64,000 nucleotides of DNA from Ctena decussata (lineage: Eukaryota; Mollusca; Bivalvia; Lucinida; Lucinidae), in the NCBI GenBank assembly GCA_963989385.1, contig OZ022508.1:31890166-31954165 (forward strand), read 5' to 3'. Both the position numbers and the translations under genes were made by a program. Positions 1 to 11,265 of this stretch are shown here, in pieces (position 1 is the stretch's first letter; the number at the start of each line of letters is the position of its first letter). The notes under the pieces were generated by a model. The model worked only from the letters and a program-made list of their open reading frames with translations, was not told the origin of the DNA and made no database searches.

Positions 1-287
1 TAATTTTATCCAAATTTTTTTTTTTTCATATTCAAAAAGTCACATGCACATCTTTAATATGATTGAAACATCTATAGCATAGTTTTATATTACAATGTAA
101 TTGCTTTTAAACTCTGGGAGATGATTACACAAACGTGACCTTATATTGAAGACTTATATAAAAAATGTTGAAAATGAAGTAATTTTGTCAAAAATTACTT
201 TTTCATCTTCAAAAAGTCACATGCACATCTTCAATATGCTTTAACATCTGTGCAAGGTTTAAAATTTATTGCTTGAAAACTCTGGGA

Positions 288-362
288 GGATGCTCAGGCT
301 GATCTGATTATTCGCGCGGCGCACATGCCACTTTGTTGGTTTTATCGTATCGCGGCTGCTCA
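288..362. mobile_element. Truncated end of foldback MITE family A
   Basis: Only the right end of the family is present (gatgctcaggctgatctg to atcgcggctgctca). It lies in the putative 3' UTR or downstream flank of SULT-A. Confidence 0.6.
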
Positions 363-396
363 TTTCTTTTCTTTTTTTTACACGCAGTATAGTCGA

Positions 397-509
397 TCAC
401 ACTGTATAGTCAAATTTGAATATTGATCCTTTCAACTCCGCCTCAATGACTTGGTCAGCTAGTTCATTCTGGGCTACAGTGAAATGATTTTTCCAGTCCC
501 CAACAACAC
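397..509 (-). CDS. SULT-A coding exon 6 with stop
   Basis: Encodes VVGDWKNHFTVAQNELAD to the C terminus FKFDYTV, stop at 397-399 (read on the minus strand). It completes the RKGxxGDWKNHFT PAPS signature. Acceptor CTTTACAG|GTGTTG. A minus-strand AATAAA lies at 265-270, about 130 bases past the stop, and the putative 3' UTR crosses a truncated MITE end at 288..362. Confidence 0.94.
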
Positions 510-3500
510 CTGTAAAGATATATTATTGTACCTAAATACTATGAAAGCAATTTCTGATCAATCTGTACTGCTTGGCACATATTAAACTAACATTCTTCAT
601 GTTTTTTCTGCCATTTTTACGAAGAAGAACAACTTTTATGACTTCCCTGGATGACGTAGTCTTGACAAAAAGAAGAAAGGTATGTCCATATGCATGTCCG
701 TCTAGCTATACAGGAACAAACAGGTATGAAGAATTATCAAAAGTACTTTCAGCTCCTTTTCTGATATGGATTTCACTAAGCAAGAAAGAAACGATGTGAC
801 CTTGTCTTCATGATATTCTTATTTACGTGTCAAGATGTGTGTTTTGGAGTGGTTCGGGGTGGGGTAGCGGGATTCAGCTATGATGAGAAGTGGAAATTGG
901 ACTATATACCAAATATTCCATAATTATTTTTATCATATGACGTTGCATCTGAGAGTGTAATAAAGCCATGCATTAAAAACGATAATCCGCTAGTGGATTA
1001 AATATGCAAATTACGCCGTAACGTTATACGTTGACGTCCATAAAAACGTCGCGTTTTCTAATGGCGAAATCGTGACGTTATAGTGGAAATTTTTGCTAAT
1101 AAAATGCGATTTTAGTGTCATATGATAAATAGAATCTTGCATTCGTGCTCCTGTATTATTGAATTTATTAAACTCGTTGGGGAAAAGCGATAAGATGCTC
1201 GGCAAAGCCTCGCATCTTATCTTTTTCCCTAACTCGTTTAATAAATTTAATAATACATGAGCACGAATGTAAGATCCTCTATTTCTGATAGGGGAAACCG
1301 GACCATGTAAGAAAAGTGGCTCTATGAAATGGGGATATTCCACCATATAGTAGTCTTTCGTACATCTATTTTCAAATAGGGAAAACTCCTCACTGACAGA
1401 AGCTGCAATTCATAGTTCCAAAAACCACGCCTAATTTAAATAGGTATACACCCCTCCATTAACTGTAAGTTAAAGTAAAAGACTTACGTAGGCCACTGAA
1501 CACGTGCGATTTTGTTTGTGAGACTATGTCACGTGCTAATATTTTTACTGCAATGGCCAGGTATAGGCTATCAGATGGTTTCTGGGTGACTTTCTGGGGG
1601 TGTCTCGGAACTGTGTACATGTATTTTTTTGCCAAAATCTAGGCGTTGCATTGATACTGTGGGCTGGGGGGTTGGGGGGGGGGGGGTAATAGTTGGTAAC
1701 TTTTTTGTCTTTTCCAATTTCATTCCGTATGTTTCTGTCCTTATCCATGGGTTTTGATGGAAGTCATTGGGGTACCCTATTTATTCAGCTATAAAACGGC
1801 GTTTTCCATCTCTACATTGACCCCAAATAGCTGAATAAATCTAATGATTTTCTTCTATAAGATGGGTTTTTGCTCTAAAACAATACCAGAAATCTAGATC
1901 CGTCTTATAAGACGGATCTAGATTTTTTGGAATTGCTTTAGTTTTCTATTTAGGATGTTTCGAATTGGTTTAGTTTTAGTTTTCGAAAACAACCCTAAAA
2001 TCTAAATCCGTCTTATAAGACGGCTCTCGATTTTTGGGATTGTTTTGCAAGGGTAAAGCCTCCATCTTATAACCGAGGAAATGCGGTATACCTTTTCTGT
2101 AAAACGGAAGGTCTCCCTCGGCATTAAATTTCTTGGCAAATTCCATTACTTTAGGGTCTTTCTTGAGTTCAGCAGTTATTGACTGTATGGTTCCCTTCTT
2201 TGCTATGGCGGCGATAGTTTCATCTGAAATCTCGATTCCCAGAAAGTCTGAAAGCCGCCGAAGTTCTTTCTCATAGTCCTAGCAAACAAATTATAAAATC
2301 AGCCTCAACAGAGAGACCATATCTCAAGGTTCGAAACACCAGGGATCATTCAGACCAGCCTGCATAGTTGCACAGTCTTGTGTGACTGATTGGATGTGCA
2401 GCCTGCAGCCTGATCTTAATCTTCCCTGTTAATAAATACCAAAATGCAGAGTTTCTAGCAGATCGACTCATATTACGATGTCTGGGGAAACTACACTACC
2501 ATATTTACCTCCTTTTCATTTGGAGTCAACTCTTAAAGGTAAACTCCCTCGCCATTTCACTTTTTCCACACAAAATCTTTACAAAATTTCGTTAGGCATT
2601 AAAGTCGTTTCTAAGTTCCGGGTAAAAGGTCATAAAATGTTTCATGAGCTAAAAAGACAATTTCAAAAGGTATAGGGTAGTTCGCCCATGAGTCGAACAC
2701 CTTTTGTATTGTCTTGCGCTTACAGATCCTGGCTATTGACCCACATCGTGTTTGGGTCATGCAACAGCTAGCGCAGCTTTCCAAGCGCCAAAAAGCTGCA
2801 ACCGTTTAGCCATACTTGGTGAAATAAGGGAATAATAAGGGGTTTTATCCACCTACCCAAATGAGCCCTTAAGTCGAACAGACTTGCCCCTGACTCGAAC
2901 AGATATACTGATCCAGCCGTTATAGGACAACCTCATGTAGGATCTGTGATATTCAGAAAATCCACATTTTTTAAATTACATATTCTAAATTCATTTTTGT
3001 TTGATGTCAAATTAAAACACCCTTTTGGAGATAATGAGATACACAGCAGTGTACCTAAATGCAGATAAATCCACCCTGTGACTCCTGGTGCATGTAGAAA
3101 AACATTGGTTTAAGGGGCTCAATTACCATGGGTTCTATTTCATTTATGAAAAGCGTAGACCCTTACTGCGTGCATAAAAGAAAAGAGGAAGATATGTTTG
3201 TGCATTTAGTCTGTGACTATATGTATTTGCTAGTGATACAGTGAGTAAACAGTCTCTGAAACTATATGCGCGTGTTCGACTTCAGGGCGAATCGGTGTTC
3301 GACTCAATGACAAAGCATAGGTTTGTATTAATTGTAAAAATTTTGTTGATTTTACTTATTTTGGCCAATAAATAGTTATCTTTTCGAGCATTGAGAAGCC
3401 ATGGATTAGTTTAACAAAAATATTAAATTTCGTAAACTAGGACCCATTTTGGTACATAATATTAAGTGTTCAGATTTTAATTTTACAAAATTTATAAAAA

Positions 3501-6500
3501 TCAAAATTATGAAATTTAGAAACAGCTCTAGAGGGATGTGCTGCGGCGACAGCTAGTCGTATAATTATGCATGTTTCATATTTAGGAGTCTTTTATGCAT
3601 ATTGTTCATAAATTAAGGTAACGTCTGGTATCTTAACAGGTAATGCCCACCAAGCTGAAATATTAAGGTTATCAGTTTAATTTGTTCGACTTAAGGGCAA
3701 GTTCGACTTAAGGGCGAGTTACCCTATGCAAAATAGGAAAATCGTGGGCTAGTTATAAAATTAATATTAGGTTGCGATCAACTGATGATATCAAGGTAAT
3801 TTTCACATTCGCGCACGTGACTGTTACGTCAGTCGATTTAAGTTGGAGCAACCGCACGATTTCGGTCGTGGTCCACGTTTCTTCAAGACTGTTATATTTT
3901 TTGTTTTGTCATATTCTACTGCAATTTAATTCATGTCCTAAACCGATGGCTAATAAGCAGATTGGCTATTACAGAACTGCCAAGTAACTATTTCTTTTTA
4001 AAATAGCTTTCCATACTTAAGGAAAGGAATTAATCATTAAAGGAAAGCTACTCTTAAATTCTTTCCCTTAAGAATAAACCCAGTTTGGTTGGAGCTCTTC
4101 GTACAGGATAGTCAACACTGAAAATTCCTCAAGTGGTCGCCCTTTGTATAAGTAGCAGTTATACCATGGTTTATCCGCCAGTACGAGAAGATAATCCACG
4201 AGTTTTAGCGAGTGGATTATATCCCGAACAGGCGAACAAACCAAGGTATAACTATTTTATACCAATGTCCCATACTGGCGGACAAACCTTTGTATAACTA
4301 TTTTATACTACCATTATCCGTGTAGACCTTGCTTATTGCGAAATATTTCATGCTAAAGTTCACGGGTATTTCTGGTAAGGGTGGTATAAAGGTGGGATAA
4401 AACATGAACGTGTACTCATTCAACTTCTGGTGTACCTTCGGCTTCGATTCGGTAACTCAGTGGGAGAAGCGCAGACCTGCTACGCTAGCGGTCCGGGTTC
4501 GAACTCTGCAAGAAGCGGAGATTTTTCAACTATAAAAAGGTTGCCATTGCGAACAGCCTTTCATTATCACCCTTCCATCAGCTCGACTTGACTGGAATAT
4601 TGTTGAAAGAGCCGTAAAAACACATCAAACATCCATTGGATGTCAGTTTTATAAAAGCCAATTGTATAAAGACTTTGCATACTGTTTGACAAGTTTCAGT
4701 CTAGAAGTGCCCCAGTTCTACTGAGAGGCGGTCGACTTTACCATAAGCTAAACTTTTAGGATATTTTTGTCAGGCACTGTATTGCTCTACCAAAACCATG
4801 TTTCGGTGTGTATCTTTGGCTATGCCGGTTTCTACTTTTCTCACACAGTATCTTAATTCGTTATCTGACAAATTAAAAAGAAAATTTATTCCATTTTAAA
4901 CAACCTTGTGCATATCCTCATAGTAGACAAGAAGACACTGGTCCTTGTGAGATACTATGAACTCCTCCCACTGACGGTAATACTCAAAGAACGAACAAGG
5001 TGGAACTGAAAATGAAAATAAATGTACAATACAAAAACTTTCTAAGTATGAGTCGTGAATACAATCCGATATTTTGTACAAAGCAGGAAAGGATAAAAAC
5101 GAATGTGCAACTACTTATGGAGTAAGTTGCTCTATGAGAGCATTTATAGCGTGCTACTGCAGACTTTCACTCTTACTGCAGAGAGTACTTATAGCGCGGT
5201 AGTAATTACCAGCACACTTTCTCCTAAGAACTTATAGGGCGGTAGTAATTACCAGCACACTTCCTTCGTCCAAATTCAGTTATTTATTCACTTTGTTTTG
5301 TTAATACAAACAACTAGAGGAGCATGTAATAAATACAGTTACAAAAAACTTAGTGATGGTAGTAATGACAGATTCTTGCGAGTAACTTACCTTTGTATTT
5401 CCTACTTTCGTTTTCATGAATTCAATTAATCCTCCCAGCGGGAACATGACGTCGAAATGACGTCGCATTGACTATGTGTACTTATAGCGCGGTAGTAATT
5501 ACCAGCAAACTTTCTCTTAAGAGTATTTGTAGCACGGTAGTAATTACCAGCACACTTTTATAGCGCGGTAGTAATTACCAGCACACTTTCTCCTAAGAGA
5601 ACTTATAGGGCGGTAAGAATTACTAGCACACTTTCTTCTGAGAGTACCTACTTGTACCGCGTGGTTGCAATTGCCAGCACATTTTCTCCTTAGAGTACAT
5701 ATAGCGATGTAGTAATTACCAGCATACTTTCTCCTAAGAGTACTTACAGGCCGGTAGTAATTACTACCAAGCTTCTGAGAGTACTTACTGGTATAGCGTG
5801 GTAGTAATTATAAGCACGGTTGGTCCGGAAAAAACTGAAATACTGTTTCAAAGTGCCGTTAAACTCAAAATAAGCAGTCAATCAAAAATAAGCTTTTTTC
5901 CCCTGAGAGTACCTATAGCGTGATAGATTCGCTACTACGCTTTCTCACGAGGATGCTTATAGTGTGGTAGTAATGTTAAGGAGAAGAGCTCTGTACGTAT
6001 TTGCGCTTTCGTTCCAACCTTCCATGCTTAAGTCACAAACAGAATGGTTGTAAACGAATTGATAAAATAAGATCATAATTGATTAAGGAAACGCAAAAGT
6101 GATAGAAAATAATGTGTATGATTACGGCAAGAATTTCGAATGTTCAAATACGTGTACTTTTCTTAACGAGCTTGTAAATCATAACTGAATGACTTTGAAA
6201 GTTTTAATAAGTAAACGCGTTAGGTAAGTTTAAATTTTACAAATAAAGCTAATTAGAGAAATCCAGTTTAAAGATTTATGAATTTTACAGAGTCTTCTAG
6301 TAAAAAATAATGACTATAACATGATTAATTTGGGAGTCATAATTTTTTACATTTTTACCTGTTAATTTCAATACACATAAATAATAATGTATTTTTAAAA
6401 CTTGCGGCTCCTTTGTTCATCATTCTTAGAATTTCGAATGTTCAAATATTTTCTCAACGATTGTTCAATGCCTATTATACACTGCTCAAAAATGTAAAGG

Positions 6501-9500
6501 AGCACCCAAAATTTTTCCACAAACGACAGTGCAATGGATCCCCATTTTGAGAGCATTTACTTCCGATCAACAAAGAGTAAAGACAAGGAATTTCCAATTA
6601 TTTTGCGAATTCTTTACATTCTTTACAGAAGATACTGACTGCAGAAGTTTGGATCCGATATTTATCCAGCTCATGTCCATAAACTGACTTTTGTAAAAAC
6701 AGAATCTCTGTAAAACATTGCAATTTTTCAGAACAGGTGAAAACCATGAAAATTTCAACCTAAATCAAAACGACAATTTTTCTTTAAAACTGACTGTCTT
6801 ACAAGGTGACTCGTTCAAAAAGATCACACTGAACCAAAGTTTATGAGATTCTAAGGACTTCCAGAAAAATGCCTCAATTTCAAAAAAAAAAAAAAAAATC
6901 GAAAATATTAAAATTTGTTCCGTGGAATTGAGCAGGGAATCAGTGGATTGAAAACTTCGCGCTGTCTTTAAACTCATGCAAAATAATGGGGAATTCTTGA
7001 CCACTGGCGGTCGAATTTATGAGCCGTTGAACTTGGTATATGTTCTAGAGATGTCTATAGGAAAATATCTGCTGATCCTTTAAATATTTTGAACAGTGTA
7101 TTTATACCAGCTCAAAATGTTCTATATTTCCACACATACTCAGCTTTACCAACTTAAAATATGCAAAAAGTCTAAATAGGGCGAGTATAGATCACTTTAT
7201 GAAACCTTCAGGTCCGATTTTACATGTATGAGCAAATCTGCGAGTACTAAGACGACACTGAGCTCGCTCTGGTCTCAACATACTGCAGTTAGGAAGTCTG
7301 AGTAACACAAAAATGAGCCGCGACACGAGAAAACCAACAACGTGGTCGTGCGCCCAGCGCAGACTCAGATCAGCCTGGGCATTTGCCCAGTCTGGTCAGA
7401 CTCTTTGCTAAGCACTTAAAGGGTAGCCAAGGGACTAAGCTACCTTAATGCTGACAACGAAGACTCTGATTGGGCTGGGCGGATGCCCAGGCTGATCTGA
7501 GTCTGCGCTGGGCGCACAACCACATTGTTGGTTTTCTCGTGTCGCGGCTCAAATGATTAACACAAAATAATAAGAGAAAGCAATGGCAAAAATGGTTCGA
7601 ACCTTCTCCTCTGAAAAATATATCAAAGAAATCGTCCCATGAAAGGGGCGGCGTATCATGCACCGGCATTTTCTGGAGGGCATAGAACATTGACACCGCA
7701 GTATCTTTAGGGTTCCGCAAAATCACTATAAACTTGGCATTTTGTTTCAAGTCTTCCGACAGATGGCATGGAAGCAGATGGGTCTCCAGGAGTCTTGGTC
7801 CATCTGAAATGTTTAAATGGTTTGGCGTCGTGTGAAAAGGTACCTTTCGACACTATGCGAACAGGGAAGGATCTGATCAGTCGCAATCTGATAAGAGCCT
7901 TCCCTTTCGCATAAACAATATTTCAGAATACAAGAAAAGAGGGATGATGGATGGATGACTTTTGATTTTACGTCATTTTCAACAGTATTTCAGTTATATC
8001 AGGAGGATGGGAGGATGATTATGAAAGACTGTGTGCAATGGAACCCCATTTACGATAGGAAAGATCCACGCCTCAAGCGGGACTGGAACACGGTCCGCTA
8101 AATCCGTAGGGCAGCGCTTAACCCACTGGGCAAAAGAAAAAGTAAAGACTAGTCAAAGCGATCAGACCGTGAAGGCTGATTTTAGTATTACCACATCTTC
8201 GTAAGTCAAGGGTACTAAGTCCACTTTGTGCCTTACGTACGTAAAGAACAAAGTGGGCTTAGTATCCTTGGCTTGCGAATTCGTAAGGAACAAACTGGAC
8301 TTGGCTTGCGAATACGTAAGGAACAAACTAAACTTTGTATCCTTGGCTTGCGAAGATGGTATTAACTGTACGCAAATGGTTTAGGATCTCTTTCCACACG
8401 ACTCCAAGTAACAGTTCTAGTTTTTTACACGGTCACGAAGGAAAAAAAGCACGCATTCTTTCTACAAATACATTATTACTCAGTTTGAAACTACATGTAG
8501 AAACATAATCTACAGGGCACGGATTCGATTTCCTCATATACATTGAGAAAGGTTACAAAAAAGTCATCCACTAAAGCTGGGCCAATTTTAGACAGACTTG
8601 ATTCGAGTTATGCACTAGATTCAAATTCTGACCCGGGTACAACTGATTCCAATAATACACCTCAAACCGTCAAGGAGAATCCTGAGAGTCTGACCGGACT
8701 GCCTGGTTTTGCTGCCGCTGTTCCAACATATTGTGAGGCACCTTTTTGTATCGGACAGTTAAGACCTTTAGTACTACAAGTATCCAATCTCTGAGTTTAC
8801 CTTGTTGGTCTAGTTTGTCTAAGTCTTCAAAAGCGTCTAGGAAACCCTCGAAGCCTATGTGCTTTACAACTTCTGCTTTTCCTCGCTTCAGCATCGCAAT
8901 GGAATCCATAAGCCAGTGGGTACCTAAGGTTAAGAAGAAACAATTGAGCCGCGACACGAGAAAACCAACTAAGTTTTGCGCCTAGCGCAGACTTAGATCA
9001 GCCTGGGCATCCTCCACCCAGTCCGATCAGACTCTTCACTAAGCGCTTAAAGGGTACATAAGGGTCTAAGCTACCTCCATGCAGACAGCAAAGACTCTTG
9101 TCAGACTGGGGGGATGCCCACTGGGTGCACAACCACTTTGTTGGTTTCGTCGTGTCGTGGCTCAATTTATTTTGGGACCTATTAACCACAAGCAACTCTT
9201 GATATCTCGACAACTGATATCTCAAAGTACCCTCTATTATCCATGAATAAATTTCGGATACAGTTCATATTTTTAGTAACAGTTCAACTTTCGTTAACTC
9301 AAACTACTATCGCTCAAAGTAAATTTCTATTTGTATATATCAGTATTTTGAGATGACATTTGATTTTGAGGTATCGCAGTACAATTGTATATTTGTAAAG
9401 AACTATGATCTATCATATCATCTATCTATCATACCAGTTCCTTTAGTTCAGCTTTCTGACAAGAGGGACGACTTCAATTTTCCCATAGTCGAGTAGCAGT

Positions 9501-10656
9501 ATTCCACGTTTTATGGAGTCTATATCTCTCAATTAATCCGTTATGCTAGAGCCTGTTTCAACTATACTTTGCTGACAGAGGGAAGCTGCTCGACAGTAAA
9601 TTGTTGTCACAGGGTTATCGGAGAGCAAAGCGCGTGCAAACACTTGACAAGTTCTATTGGACAGTCAGGACAATAACCTCTGCAAGTTAAAAAATATAAT
9701 TTGAAGCAGTTATAATTTTTTGCAACAATAGCAGAAGTAACCTGTTTAAGTTAAAGTGTCTTTTTTTTTCATTCATATTGTGGAGTTATCATAATTTTTA
9801 TGGACAGGTGGGTATTTTTTTTTTCTGAAAGATCCGAGTCTTACATAACTTTATGATTAAGCTGTAAAACTCAGTACGAATTGTCTAGAAATTGGTACGC
9901 AAGGCCCTTGAAGATTAGATAATTAACTACTTTTTAACCTAAACAGTTATTTTTTTGGAGTTGCACATCTGACCTTGGCCTAAATAATTTCAGACATGAC
10001 CAAAAGAAGTTATTTTCTGCAGCCTCACTTTGAAATTTGTGGTAAATAAGGTACTTTATAACTGCTTCAAGTTACTTTTTTTAACTTTTAAAGGTTATGC
10101 TCCCGACTGTTGGAGACACCATGACCTCATTGATTCCTACCATCTGACCGTTTCTAGATTTATTTCCGATTTGATGGCAATATATGGCTCACTCGCCGCT
10201 GATTATAAATTACGAGCTCGATCATTATAATTGAGCCGCGACACGAGAAAATAATGTGGTTGTGCGCCCAGCATCCGCCCAGTCTGGTCAGATTCTTCGC
10301 TAAGCGCTTAAAGGGTAGCTAAGGGTCTAAGGTACCGCCATGCGTACAGCGAAGACTCTGATCAGACTAGGCGGATGCCCAAGCTGATCTGAGTCTTCGC
10401 TGGGTGCATAACCACTTTGTTGGTTTTATCGTGTCGCGGCTCAAATTACGAGCTGTCGAAGGTCTAGTCTTTCATTACCTGTCTTTGGAAAATTAGCGTT
10501 GATCACGTCCCCTTCTTTATACGTCAACTCCAGCAGCTTGTTATACCTCGCTTCACGTTGTGGTAAAAATTGTTCAATAGCCAAAATGCCTCTAAATTTT
10601 GACAACTTTAGAATAACTCGGCCATCTTTACCTTTAACGTCAACGTTTTCCCCCAT
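397..10656 (-). CDS. SULT-A: cytosolic sulfotransferase, six exons, complete
   Basis: Spliced product of 300 aa, normal for the cytosolic sulfotransferase (SULT) family, which moves the sulfuryl group of PAPS onto hydroxyl or amine groups of small molecules. Exons: 10479..10656, 8801..8923, 7603..7803, 4905..5005, 2092..2278, 397..509; every border is GT-AG and all phases join without a frameshift. Visible motifs: NFPKTGTHW (55-63, 5'-phosphosulfate loop, Lys58), LLETH with His109 as the expected catalytic base, RNPKDTAVS (130-138, 3'-phosphate site) and RKG..GDWKNHF (262-272). There is no signal peptide or membrane segment, so it is cytosolic. An acceptor-like CACAG lies three bases before the ATG, which suggests an upstream noncoding exon. 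A tandem paralog lies at 29683..38000. The substrate cannot be told from sequence. Confidence 0.95.
931..1285. repeat. Palindrome-tailed repeat, copy 1
   Basis: In SULT-A intron 5. A unique left part (gcatctgagagtgtaataaa) is followed by a foldback half in which 'cattcgtgctcctgtatta' is mirrored by 'taatacatgagcacgaatg'. A second copy in the same orientation lies at 37492..37820 in SULT-B. Confidence 0.85.
1841..2055. repeat. Foldback repeat with stem 'tctagatccgtcttataaga'
   Basis: Short hairpin units built on gatccgtcttataagacggatc. A related hairpin lies at about 52490..52590 in ARL1 and a diverged copy near 47800..47960. It ends close to SULT-A exon 5. Confidence 0.6.
2092..2278 (-). CDS. 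SULT-A coding exon 5
   Basis: Residues 202-263: DYEKELRRLSDFLGIEIS, then KKGTIQSI and FAKKFNAEGDLPFYRK, which opens the C-terminal RKGxxGDWK motif. Acceptor GCTAG|GACTATG has a poor pyrimidine tract; donor AAAAG|GTATAC. The exon length of 187 nt equals that of SULT-B exon 5. Confidence 0.93.
2673..3726. mobile_element. TA-flanked element, 1.05 kb, ends TAGGGTA..GCCC
   Basis: Terminal inverted repeats of about 25 bp: left 'tagggtagttcgcccatgag', right 'gggcgagttaccctatg', with TA at both outer borders. Inner copies of gttcgac(t)taagggc occur near both ends. No transposase frame. A TA target and size of this kind fit a Tc1/mariner-type non-autonomous element. Located in SULT-A intron 4. Confidence 0.75.
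4161..4312. repeat. Small palindromic repeat
   Basis: taccatggtttatccgccag is mirrored by gcgaacaaaccaaggtata, and a second half-copy follows directly. No coding content. In SULT-A intron 4. Confidence 0.5.
4445..4630 (+). mobile_element. tRNA-derived SINE, family 1
   Basis: tRNA-like head with B-box ggtccgggttcgaactc, then the family body 'cctttcattatcaccc', '..tgactggaatattgttg' and a tail of catcaaacatcca. Related copies at 7942..8128, 22222..22420, 24467..24615, 32885..33065 and 52985..53200. Confidence 0.75.
4905..5005 (-). CDS. SULT-A coding exon 4
   Basis: Encodes PPCSFFEYYRQWEEF and then SHKDQCLLVYYEDMHK (residues 169-201), the usual SULT segment that ends in the YYEDM-type strand. 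Acceptor TTCAG|TTCC, donor AAG|GTTGTT. It matches 25 of 33 residues in SULT-B exon 4. Confidence 0.94.
5130..5960. repeat. Minisatellite, unit about 45-50 bp
   Basis: About fifteen diverged units with core 'agcgcggtagtaattaccag' and 'cacactttctcctaagagta'. One unit at about 5430..5475 is broken by a segment resembling the cccagcgggaacatgacgtc end seen at 16251. It sits in SULT-A intron 3 directly after exon 4. Confidence 0.85.
6000..7310. other. AT-rich intron DNA, SULT-A intron 3
   Basis: No gene, tRNA or clear repeat structure seen apart from a short A-tract near 6880. Frames here are short and lack recognisable protein character. Confidence 0.5.
7314..7551. mobile_element. Foldback MITE family A, copy 1
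   Basis: Long terminal inverted repeats, tgagccgcgacacgagaaaa at the left and its mirror tttctcgtgtcgcggctca at the right; the arms continue through gttgtgcgcccagcgcagac. No coding capacity. It ends 52 bp from SULT-A exon 3. Confidence 0.92.
7603..7803 (-). CDS. SULT-A coding exon 3
   Basis: Encodes GPRLLETHLLP (His109) and the 3'-phosphate-binding RNPKDTAVS, then SWDDFFDIFFRGE (residues 102-167). The donor is GAAG|GTTCGA, a weak match after the GT. It is one codon longer than the matching SULT-B exon (66 against 65 whole codons). A MITE ends 52 bp into the downstream intron. Confidence 0.95.
7942..8128 (-). mobile_element. tRNA-derived SINE family 1, diverged
   Basis: Minus-strand copy: the tRNA-like head lies at the high-coordinate end (agcgcttaacccactgggc) and the GATG-rich tail at the low end. 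Located in SULT-A intron 2. Confidence 0.65.
8190..8360. repeat. Palindromic repeat 'gtactaagtccactttgtgc'
   Basis: The half 'caagggtactaagtccactt' is mirrored by 'aagtgggcttagtatccttg'; the right half is repeated. A relative with a longer interior spans 44664..45117. Confidence 0.65.
8801..8923 (-). CDS. SULT-A coding exon 2
   Basis: Completes the loop as GTHW, then LMDSIAMLKRGKAEVV and GFEGFLDAFEDLDKLDQQ (residues 60-100). Acceptor CCTTAG|GTACC, donor CAAG|GTAAAC. A MITE copy begins 22 bp upstream of this acceptor, so the polypyrimidine tract is squeezed into those 22 bases. Confidence 0.94.
8945..9164. mobile_element. Foldback MITE family A, copy 2
   Basis: TIRs tgagccgcgacacgagaaaa and cgtgtcgtggctca. 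Its left end is 22 bp upstream of the SULT-A exon 2 acceptor. A diverged family D relic follows at 9187..9335. Confidence 0.9.
9187..9335. mobile_element. Diverged relic of MITE family D
   Basis: Contains ctcttgatatctcgacaact and atatctcaaagta, recognisable from the intact copies at 44261 and 58366, but terminal repeats have decayed. Confidence 0.5.
10232..10443. mobile_element. Foldback MITE family A, copy 3
   Basis: TIRs tgagccgcgacacgag and cgtgtcgcggctca, flanked by AAT-like bases on both sides. It lies in SULT-A intron 1, 36 bp from the exon 1 donor. Confidence 0.9.
10479..10656 (-). CDS. SULT-A coding exon 1
   Basis: Encodes residues 1-59 plus one base of Gly60. It begins MGENVDVKGKDGR and ends NFPKT, the first half of the PAPS 5'-phosphosulfate loop with Lys58. 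The donor is ACAG|GTAATG. A foldback MITE starts only 36 bp inside the following intron (end at 10443). Confidence 0.93.
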
Positions 10657-10679
10657 GACCTGTGTATGAAAAAATTCAT

Positions 10680-11265
10680 AGAAATATACTGTAAAAATTC
10701 TAAAAATTGGGACATACGAAAATAATTAGGCCACCGTAGTTATGCTAAAAAAGACAAGATTTGTTTTACAATGCTGCGGTACAGGCCCGGATCACCATGT
10801 ACTGGTGGGGCTCTGTATAACTGGTGTGGCTGGGAGGTGCCGAGATGTATGTGTGTGGGTCATCACGTCGCATCGATGTCAATACGAATAACTCGTGTGC
10901 CAGCTGACGTTTTTACGCAAAAATTATAGCTCCCAGATATCTACTTTTATCGACATTACTCTGCAGTCCGTTTAGGTATTGAAATAAATTCCATACCAAA
11001 ATACGTGTCATCAGGAGGCCCATAAAGCTGTGCTATACTTTTTGCCCAATCTTTGCGCATTACGAGTGCAAACATTAATTTTCATTAGCTGTTGAAATTT
11101 GCTGGTTTTCGCGTAAAAACTGTAATAGAGAAAAACGTCTCCGAAAAATATATCTCAAATTTTGATGTGTTTTAATGAAATGTGAAGTTGAACTATTGAT
11201 GAAATGATATTAAGATTTTACTGTGTAAATATTTCTCAAAGTAGCCTTTTTTTAAACTATCCCCC
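10680..11265. other. Upstream flank or 5' intron of SULT-A
   Basis: AT-rich DNA without recognised genes. If the first exon is noncoding, as the acceptor before the ATG suggests, this is intron. Around 10785..10890 a segment 'accatgtactggtggggctc' resembles one near 29340..29400 (minus orientation), so part is probably repetitive. Confidence 0.4.

Noticed and set aside
4440..4520. Possible tRNA gene (ggtccgggttcgaactc)
   Set aside because: It has A- and B-box-like pieces but no complete cloverleaf, and the SINE family 1 body follows directly.
5130..5960. CRISPR-like array
   Set aside because: Units are contiguous and diverged without unique spacers, in an animal intron; it is a minisatellite.
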